DNA of 36,167 nucleotides from an uncultured Clostridium sp. (GTDB lineage Bacteria > Bacillota > Clostridia > TANB77 > CAG-508): positions 1-36,167 of the forward strand of contig CAMXQV010000015.1 of assembly GCA_947245515.1 (NCBI GenBank), written 5' to 3'. Below are positions 28,737-36,167 of this stretch, piece by piece. The position numbers and the translations under genes were made by a program. Position 1 is the stretch's first letter. Each line of letters begins with the position of its first letter. The notes under the pieces are model-generated. The model had not been told where the DNA came from. It was given only the letters and a program-made list of their open reading frames with translations, and did no database searches.

Positions 28737-29777
28737 TTATAACGAATTTATATCTTTTATTTCAACACCAACATAAAAATGCTTAATAATTTCTTCACAA
28801 TTGCTTCCTTGTTTTGCCATAGTATCTGCACCTGTTTGACTCATACCAACGCCATGACCATATCCTTTTACAGAAAATTTTATATTTTCATTTTCTTTTT
28901 TTATTTCAAAATTGGTTGACTTTAAAGATAATAAAGTTCTTGTTTCTACACCTGATAATTCATGATTTCCAAACCTTATTGTTTTTACTCTACCACTATC
29001 TGTATATTCTAAGATTTTTACTTCTTCATCTTTCTCAAAGTTTATTTTAATATCTGAATATTTTTCTTTTAATTTATTTAATAAATCTTGTCTAGTTAAA
29101 ACAACCTCTGAACTATACTGATTGTATCCCTCTTCACCAGAAGTTTGTACAACTTGTAAATACGGAAGACCTGAACCTCCCCATACATTTACTGGTAATT
29201 CTGTAGTTCCACCACTATTTGCATGAAAAAAAGCATTTATTGGTTTATTCTCATAAGTAACAATTTTTCCTTGTGTTTCTTTTACACTTTGTTCTATCTT
29301 TTGCCAATTACTTTCTCTTTTTGCTTCTTCCCACCTAGCAAGTCTATCTTCTTTAGAAACCCATGCTTGGCAACATGTTGAATCATCACATATATCTGCA
29401 TTACTATGTTTTTTATTTTGAATTTTATAGACAGTATAAGTTCTTGCAACAATTGCTTGTGCTTTAAGTGCTTCTAATTCAAAGTCAGCAGGCATTTCAG
29501 CTGATACTACATTACATAAATATTCATCTATTTGAACTTGTTTAACTTCTCCTGTTTTATGATTTAGCAAGTTAATTGTACCATAATTTTTATACTCATA
29601 TTTTTCATTTTCAGTATTTGCATTATTTTGTTCTTCTTTAACTTCTGTATTATTATCTTCCTGAACTGAATTATTGGTCTCCTGTACTGATGTTGTTATA
29701 TCTCTTTTGGTTAAAAGTGCTGGTAATATAAAACATATGAAAACAAAGGAAAAAAAATAAATAAGTATTTTTTTCAT
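28737..29777 (-). CDS. spoIID: Stage II sporulation protein D
   Basis: EYLCNVVSAEMPADFELEALKAQAIVARTY, GYGHGVGMSQTGA motifs. Confidence 0.93.
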   Translation of the reverse strand: MKKILIYFFSFVFICFILPALLTKRDITTSVQETNNSVQEDNNTEVKEEQNNANTENEKYEYKNYGTINLLNHKTGEVKQVQIDEYLCNVVSAEMPADFELEALKAQAIVARTYTVYKIQNKKHSNADICDDSTCCQAWVSKEDRLARWEEAKRESNWQKIEQSVKETQGKIVTYENKPINAFFHANSGGTTELPVNVWGGSGLPYLQVVQTSGEEGYNQYSSEVVLTRQDLLNKLKEKYSDIKINFEKDEEVKILEYTDSGRVKTIRFGNHELSGVETRTLLSLKSTNFEIKKENENIKFSVKGYGHGVGMSQTGADTMAKQGSNCEEIIKHFYVGVEIKDINSL

Positions 29778-29801
29778 ATAATAACCTTCTTTTATTTATT
29801 T

Positions 29802-30531
29802 TTATGAACTTAATTGTAATTTCATATTATTCAAAATTTTTCGTTCTATTCTTGATACTTGTACTTGAGTTATTCCAAGTATTTTTGCAACTTGTGACTG
29901 TGTCTTTTCTTTATAAAATCTTAGCATAATAACTTCTTTTTCTCTTTGTTCTAGTCCATTAATTAATTGTTTTACTGTTAATTTATTTGTTATTAGTTCT
30001 TCTTCATCTTTTCCTGTTGCAATTTGCTCAATTAAACTAATCTTTGTTCCACTTTTCTCGTTTGTATAACTTGCATTTTCTATTGATTCAACATGATTTG
30101 TTGCTTCTAAGGCTAGAGCTATATCTTCTTTTTCAACTTTTAATTCTTTTGTAATTTCTTCAATTGTAATTTCTCTTCCTTTTTTTATTATATATTCTTT
30201 TTGTAATTCTTTTATTTTTATTCCTAGTTCTTTTATACTTCTACTTACTTTTATTGGTCCATCATCTCTTATAAATCTTTTTATTTCTCCTATCATATAT
30301 GGTACTGCATATGTTGATAATTTTACTTGATAATTTGTATTAAATCTTTTTATTGATTTAATAAAACCCATACATCCAATTTGGTATAAATCTTCTAATT
30401 CATATCCTCTTCCATTAAATCTTCTTACAATACTCCATATTAATCCATTATTATTTTGAATTAATTTTTCTAATTCTTCTTTATCTCCGTGCTTGGGCTT
30501 TTTTTATAGAATTTATATCATTTTCGTACAT
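29802..30531 (-). CDS. sigF: Sporulation sigma factor SigF, interrupted by +1 frameshift at CGG (30489..30487)
   Basis: ATG 30531: MYENDINSIKKAQA then CGG AGA TAA in frame 0; skipping C 30489 gives GDKEELEKLIQNNNGLIWSIVRRFNGRGYELEDLYQIGCMGFIKSIKRF... to 29802; downstream of spoIIAA and spoIIAB. Confidence 0.92.
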
Positions 30532-30544
30532 ATTTCACCCACTT

Positions 30545-31021
30545 CTATTTATTTAATATTGTTTCAAATTCTTCTTTTTCGTTATCTTCTTTTATTTTTA
30601 TTTCTTTTTCCATTGTTATTTTTGTTCCCAATCCTACAATAGATTCAATTTGTATTTTATCCATAAAACTTTCCATTATTGTAAATCCCATTCCTGATCT
30701 TTCTAAATTAGGCTTTGTTGTATATAATGGCTCTTTTGCTACATCTATATTCTCTATTCCTTTTCCTTGGTCAGAGATTTGTATTATTATTTTATTTTCT
30801 TTTATTTTTGAAATTATTTTTACTATTCCTTGTTTGTCTTCATATCCATGTATGATACAATTTGTAACAGCTTCTGAAACCGCTGTTTTAATATCTGCTA
30901 ATTCCTCTATTGTTGGATCTAGTTGTGAAGCAAAAGCTGCTATTGATATTCTTGCAAAAGCTTCATTCACAGATTTACTTATAAATTCTAATTTCATTTC
31001 ATTTTCAAAAACTTCTTTCAT
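30545..31021 (-). CDS. spoIIAB: Anti-sigma F factor
   Basis: HATPase motifs [21 protein letters not shown]; operon position. Confidence 0.95.
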   Translation of the reverse strand: MKEVFENEMKLEFISKSVNEAFARISIAAFASQLDPTIEELADIKTAVSEAVTNCIIHGYEDKQGIVKIISKIKENKIIIQISDQGKGIENIDVAKEPLYTTKPNLERSGMGFTIMESFMDKIQIESIVGLGTKITMEKEIKIKEDNEKEEFETILNK

Positions 31022-31096
31022 TTTTCATCCTTGTATAATATATTTAGGTTTTTTAAAGGTTACCCATAAACCTTTCTTGATACTTTTACTAAATAT

Positions 31097-31414
31097 TTAT
31101 TCGCTAATTTGTGCTATAGGTATTAGTCTTAATAGTCCACTCATCTCAAAGATTTTTTGTACACTTTGTGTTAGGTTACTTACTTCTAATTTTGCGCCTA
31201 ACATGTTTGCAAATTTGTACCTACCTATAATTAGACCTATACCCGCACTATCCATGAAAGTAACACTATCAAAATCAAATATAACTTTTTTAGGCATATA
31301 TCTTTCAATCTCATAATCTGCTTTCCCCCTTATCTTTTGTACACTATAATCATCAATTTCATCTGTAATTTTAAAAACTAGAAGCTTGTCCTTTTCATAA
31401 AATTTTGTTTCCAT
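31097..31414 (-). CDS. spoIIAA: Anti-anti-sigma factor
   Basis: STAS domain with FMDSAGIGLIIGRY; operon position. Confidence 0.95.
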   Translation of the reverse strand: METKFYEKDKLLVFKITDEIDDYSVQKIRGKADYEIERYMPKKVIFDFDSVTFMDSAGIGLIIGRYKFANMLGAKLEVSNLTQSVQKIFEMSGLLRLIPIAQISE

Positions 31415-31478
31415 TTTTTCCTCCTTTTAGTTTTTCTTTTTGTATTATAATATCGTTTCCATTTTTTTCCAAGAGCAA

Positions 31479-31545
31479 AAAAATAGAAGTTTTGTCGAAA
31501 TTAAAAAACTTTACGACAAAATCTTCTATTTTTATTTTATTATAC
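31479..31545 (-). terminator. Terminator-like hairpin
   Basis: AAAATAGAAGTTTTGTCG...CGACAAAATCTTCTATTTTTATTTT. Confidence 0.55.
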
Positions 31546-31566
31546 TTTTATCTATTTAATTTTTCG

Positions 31567-32100
31567 CTATTTTAAATAATTATCTACTTTTTTTATAAAA
31601 ATTATATTTTCTATTATATTTATTATTGAATAGATTAATATAACTATTCCTATTGTTTGCAGTATTGCTCCACTATTAATTAAAATAAAAATTCCTGCAC
31701 TAATAATTGCTATTGATAATATTAATGTTGCTAACCATAGTCTTGATTGATAATCTTTCCATACTATAGTTGTTTGTAAGTTCATTATTCCACTATATAT
31801 TATCCATATTGCTATTACTATTCTAAATATTGATAAGATTATATCTGCACAATTCATTATCACTATTCCTGCAATAATTGCTACTATTCCTATAGCTAAC
31901 ATGTATCTATTTGTTCTATCTGAATTGAAATATTCTATTAATTTTAATACCCCAAATATTATGAAGATTAATCCTAATATATTTGCAATAAAAGCTACTA
32001 TTGCATTTGGATTTGCAATTAACCTTGTTCCAAATAGAATAAATATTAGTGATAATATTATGTCTGTCCAACCTGATTTTTTTAAAAATTTCTCTAGCAT
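31567..32100 (-). CDS. HdeD/DUF308-like membrane protein
   Basis: Six-TM-like hydrophobic protein with repeated GIVAIIAGIVIM-type segments. Confidence 0.7.
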   Translation of the reverse strand: MLEKFLKKSGWTDIILSLIFILFGTRLIANPNAIVAFIANILGLIFIIFGVLKLIEYFNSDRTNRYMLAIGIVAIIAGIVIMNCADIILSIFRIVIAIWIIYSGIMNLQTTIVWKDYQSRLWLATLILSIAIISAGIFILINSGAILQTIGIVILIYSIINIIENIIFIKKVDNYLK

Positions 32101-32298
32101 CTTTTTCTACCTTCTTTTTTTCCTTTTTTTATTAATATACCATATTTTTTACTATTTTTTCAAGAAATTTAGAAATTTTTAAGAATTTTTATTATTTCTT
32201 AATGTAATATAGTTAACCTAAAAGTTGAATAAATAAGGAAGAACTAAATAAGAATATTTTTATCCTTATTTCAGTTCTCCCTTTGAATACTACTTTTT

Positions 32299-32490
32299 TT
32301 ATACATTTTCAGTTTCTTTTTTAGCTATTACTTCTTTTCCATCATAATATCCACAATTTTTGCAAACTCTATGTGGCATTACTGGTTCATGACAATGTGG
32401 ACAACTTGTGTATGTTGGGTTTTCTTTTTTCCATGTTGATCTTTTTGAGTGTGTTCTTGCTTTTGACCATCTTCTTTTTGGTTGTGCCAT
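32299..32490 (-). CDS. rpmF: 50S ribosomal protein L32
   Basis: MAQPKRRWSKARTHSKRSTWK... with CPHC/CKNCG zinc motif. Confidence 0.97.
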   Translation of the reverse strand: MAQPKRRWSKARTHSKRSTWKKENPTYTSCPHCHEPVMPHRVCKNCGYYDGKEVIAKKETENV

Positions 32491-32577
32491 TTAAATCCCT
32501 CCTTGCTTTAGATATATTTTTTTATATCTTTTTCTATTTTTTCACTATTTTCATCACTATACGATTATACAAGTATT

Positions 32578-33135
32578 TTACTCTTTTGTCAATAGTTGGT
32601 TACAGTTCTTTTCATATAATTCTTTAATATTTTTCTTTTTTAAGGTTACCTTAATACCATTTTGAGCTACTTGCTCTAAAACTTCTGTTATAAAATTTTC
32701 TATATTTTTATTTACTTTAATTTTTTCTTTCTCGTTGTTCCAATATTGTAATTCAAACTCTTTAGTCCACTTTTTCCCTTCATATATTATACCAGCAGCC
32801 AATTTGTCACAAATCATCTCAACAGCATATTTATATGGAATAAGTGGTGTTGGATTAGGAGCTCTATTATCTATCCAATATTCTGCATGATGTTTATTTC
32901 TTCCTTTATGATGTAACCATGCTTCTGAGTACCCTTTGTCTCTTTTGGCTTCTGTTATAGGTGAATATGTTCCTACATAGTATTTTGCACTTTCCCAAAA
33001 TTCTGTTGGTGAATATTTAGAAATATCATGCCAAAAACCTCGCCATGGCTCTCCTGCTCTACAACATAGCTTAAATACTACCCATTTATGATGTGTAATC
33101 AATATAAAATGTTTTACTACATTTTTTATTTTCAT
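32578..33135 (-). CDS. DUF5662-like protein
   Basis: HKWVVFKLCCRAGEPWRGFWHDISKYSPTEFWESAKYY ... HHKGRNKHHAEYW. Confidence 0.75.
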   Translation of the reverse strand: MKIKNVVKHFILITHHKWVVFKLCCRAGEPWRGFWHDISKYSPTEFWESAKYYVGTYSPITEAKRDKGYSEAWLHHKGRNKHHAEYWIDNRAPNPTPLIPYKYAVEMICDKLAAGIIYEGKKWTKEFELQYWNNEKEKIKVNKNIENFITEVLEQVAQNGIKVTLKKKNIKELYEKNCNQLLTKE

Positions 33136-33204
33136 TTTAATCCCCCATTTATTATTCTGATTATTAGTTTACTATATATTTTTACTAAAATCAATAAATA
33201 TATA

Positions 33205-33389
33205 GCAATCGCTTAAAGTTTTAATTATTTATTTGTTTGTGTTTATAAAATCTACTCGCTCCCAAAGGATTATAATTATTTATTGTTTTCGTTGCCCCAT
33301 TCTCAAAAATAAATAATTATAATCCTTTTAGCGCTATTTTTAATTAAATAAATATTAACAAATAAATAATTAAAACTTTAAGCGATTGC
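33205..33389. mobile_element. Palindromic MITE-like element, copy C (inverted relative to copy B)
   Basis: GCAATCGCTTAAAGTTTTAATTATTTATTTGTT / AACAAATAATTAAAACTTTAAGCGATTGC terminal arms; inner AAAGGATTATAATTATTTATT hairpin and GTTGCCCCATTCTCAAAA loop. Confidence 0.85.
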
Positions 33390-33541
33390 CTTACAATAAA
33401 TAAACTATTTTTAAACTGTATTCTTTAAACTTATCTAAATAAATTATTTTATAATAAAATCATCTTTTTATCATTTAACAATTTTAATAAAGATTACATA
33501 TATTTAAATAATAAGAAGAATAATATTTATGGAGGTAAATT

Positions 33542-35390
33542 ATGTGTGGTTTTGTTGGATTTGTTGATTACAAAAAAGATATATCAAACAAAAAAAATAT
33601 ATTGGAAAATATGAATCAAACCTTATCAAAAAGGGGACCTGATGAACAAGGATATTACATAAAAGAACATGTTGCATTAGGTCATAAAAGATTAATTGTA
33701 ATTGATCCTAAAGGACGGAAAACAACCTATGGTTGAAACTTATTCCTATGGTGAATATGCAATTGTATACAATGGTCAAATTTATAATACTAAGGAATTA
33801 TGTAATACCTTAAAACAAAATGACTTTACCTTCAAAGGTCATTGTGATACAGAAATTTTATTAAAAAGTTATATTTATTATGGAAAAGATGTTGTTAATC
33901 ATTTAAATGGTATCTTTGCTTTTGCTATTTGGAATAGTAAAACCCAAGAATTATTTTTAGCTCGTGACCATTTTGGTATTAAACCTTTGTTTTATACTCA
34001 ACTAGAAAATACCCTCATTTTTTCTTCAGAAATTAAAGGTCTATTTGAATATCCTGGAGTTGAAAAGGTTATAGACTCACAAGGAATTTCAGAATTATTT
34101 GGTATTGGTCCTAGTCATACACCTGGTACAACAGTTTTTAAAAATATTTTTGAATTAAAGCCTGCACATTTTGCAGTTTATAATACTTCTGGTCTTCATA
34201 TAAAAAGATATTGGAAATTAAAATCAGAAGAACATAAGGATACTTTTGAAGAAACTTGTGAAAATTTGAAATATTTATTAGAGGATGCAATTACACGTCA
34301 ACTTGTTTCGGATGTTCCTTTATGCACTTTTTTATCAGGTGGTCTAGATTCTAGTATAATTACAAAATTTGCTTCAGATTATTGTAAAAAAGAAGGGCTT
34401 CCACCTTTAGATACTTATTCTATAGATTATGTAGATAATGATAAAAACTTTGTAGAAAGTGACTTTCAACCTAATTCTGACAACTATTATATAGAATTAA
34501 TGAATAGAAATCTTCATACAAATCATCACCAAATTGTAATCGATACACCTGAACTAGCTTCTTATTTAGAAGATTCAATGCTTGCTCGCGATATGCCTGG
34601 TATGGCTGATATCGACTCTTCTTTACTTTTATTTTGCAAGAATGTAAAAAAGGATATGACTGTTAGTTTGACTGGTGAATGTGCAGATGAGATTTTTGGA
34701 GGATATCCTTGGTTTTTCCGTGAAGATGCTTTAAACAGTGGTACTTTTCCTTGGTCAATTGCTATAGATGAAAGACAGAAATTATTAAATCTAGATATTA
34801 ATAAAAAAGTTAATCTGAAAGAATATATTGACTTTAGATATAAAGAAAGTTTAAAGGAAGTAGAAATTCTAGATTGCGATTCGAAAGAAACAGCTGAAAA
34901 AAGAAAAATTTCTCATCTTACTTTAAATTGGTTTATGCAAACTCTTTTAGATAGATCAGATAGAATGGCTATGTATAATGGCTTTGAACTTCGTGTACCT
35001 TTTTGTGATTACCGTTTAGCTCAATATGTGTGGAATATTCCTTGGGAAATGAAGGCTCTTAATGGTCGTGAAAAAGGCTTGCTTAGATATGTTTGTAAAG
35101 ACTTCCTTCCTGATGAAATTATTAATAGAAAGAAATCTCCATATCCTAAAACTCACAATCCTACTTACTTATCAAAGGTTAAAAATATGCTTTCTGATAT
35201 CATGAATCACTCAAATGCTCCTATTAATTCTTTGCTTAATCGTGATTATATTATGGATATATTGAATACTGATGGATCTGCTTTTACTAGACCTTGGTTT
35301 GGGCAATTGATGACTGGGCCTCAGCTTATGGCTTATCTTTGTCAGGTTAATATGTGGCTTGAGAAGTATCAGCCAAAATTAGAGTTATAA
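33542..35390 (+). CDS. asnB: Asparagine synthetase (glutamine-hydrolysing), interrupted by +1 frameshift at CGG (33716..33718)
   Basis: MCGFVGFVDY...RLIVIDPKG then CGG AAA ACA ACC TAT GGT TGA in frame 0; skipping C 33716 gives GKQPMVETYSYGEYAIVYNGQIYN... to 35390; FLSGGLDSSIITKF PP-loop. Confidence 0.93.
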
Positions 35391-35846
35391 CTATCATTAA
35401 AAGATTTTATATTAATTATTATTAAATCTAATGACATTATATTTTCTATTTTATATAAAGTCAATAAGTTGCATAAGTTTTTGAATATAACAGATTTAAT
35501 AAAAAAATTAAATATCTGTTTTTAACATAAAAGTATGTTTAAATATAGATTATAACTGTGTTTTAGCTATTTAAAATTCACTAAATCTTCTGAAAAACAA
35601 TGGATAAAAACAATAAATATTACTGTTTTTTCCCCTTGTTTTTTAGAAAATATTTCTTAATATTTTTCTAATATCTCTAATTTTTATATAATTCTAACTA
35701 CTCCTTATTTTATTTATATTGTTTTATCTAATCTTTTTATATATTTTATATTGTTAATTTTAGATATTGCAAAACATTTTTTCCAAAATCTTTCAGTCTA
35801 CTATTATTTCATCAGGCTTGTTATATAGCGTCTTAATTTTACAACC

Positions 35847-35883
35847 AAAAAATTAGATGTAAACTCATTTATTTACATCTAAC
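35847..35883 (-). terminator. Intrinsic terminator-like hairpin, minus strand
   Basis: Minus strand TTAGATGTAAA..TTTACATCTAA followed by TTTTTT. Confidence 0.6.
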
Positions 35884-36058
35884 AGTATACATTGCTATTT
35901 TTTATATTGTATACTTTTCTCTTCTAATAATTTAAAATTACAAGCTATTGTTTTTAAAAAATTATTTTTAAGGCTTAAACTTTACCTAATTTTAAATCGT
36001 CCTTTTTTAGGTAAGAACTTCCCATAAGTAATCAAATGATTACTCTTCTAGTATATTA

Positions 36059-36088
36059 ATTATACTACCTTTTTATTCGTTATGTCAA
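36059..36088 (-). promoter_or_regulatory. Strong sigma-A-like promoter with dyad operator-like sequences
   Basis: Minus strand TTGACA-18 nt-TATAAT; -10 overlaps dyad AGTATA-ATTAA-TATACT; second dyad GTAATCA-TT-TGATTAC just downstream (36028-36043). Confidence 0.6.
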
Positions 36089-36167
36089 TGAATTTTTTAA
36101 TTTTTTTATTTACATTATGATTAATTTATGATAATGTCTTAAGTAGTAACTTTAGAAAATGTCCCAA

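Noticed and set aside
5123-33718. Four independent random sequencing errors or pseudogenes
   Set aside because: Considered as the main alternative. All four being an extra C directly before GGA, and being the only in-frame CGGs, is hard to explain by random error; a systematic artefact cannot be fully excluded without reads.
33542-33736. Separate 64-aa ORF followed by an asnB lacking its N-terminus
   Set aside because: Both parts are one AsnB reading frame separated only by the CGG +1 junction.
34305-34310. CGGA in asnB (TTTCGGATG) as a second shift site
   Set aside because: Reads TCG GAT in frame within LVSDVPL; not a CGG codon.

Overview
The window is an AT-rich chromosomal segment from a spore-forming, Clostridia-like Firmicute, with mostly minus-strand genes. 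Recognisable content: ZIP transporter; GH144-like and GH3 glycoside hydrolases; a radical-SAM / PP-loop (Asn-synthase-like) / NUDIX operon; a MacB-like ABC transporter; a very acidic coiled-coil protein; a MecA_N-type PBP; an MFS transporter; a Mbeg1-like protein; RNase P RNA; gpsA-plsY-der; pyk; spoIIQ/spoIID; spoIIAA-spoIIAB-sigF; rpmF; and asnB. Main discovery: four unrelated conserved genes (NUDIX, der, sigF, asnB) are each broken by a +1 frameshift. At all four junctions the zero-frame codon is CGG followed by A. Skipping the C (or reading CGGA as a quadruplet) restores the conserved frame with Gly at the GGA. In my manual scan these are the only in-frame CGG codons in the window, although CGG occurs many times out of frame in coding sequence and in RNase P RNA. 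This points to CGG being an unassigned or starved codon that triggers +1 frameshifting (or CGGA quadruplet decoding), rather than four independent pseudogenes. Other items: an in-frame TGA at an expected Trp position, several unrelated palindromic/MITE-like element families, REP/REPIN-like GGGACGGAG hairpins abutting gene ends, and a possible short regulated transcript at the right edge. All calls come from reading the sequence and the supplied ORF track; no database search was run.
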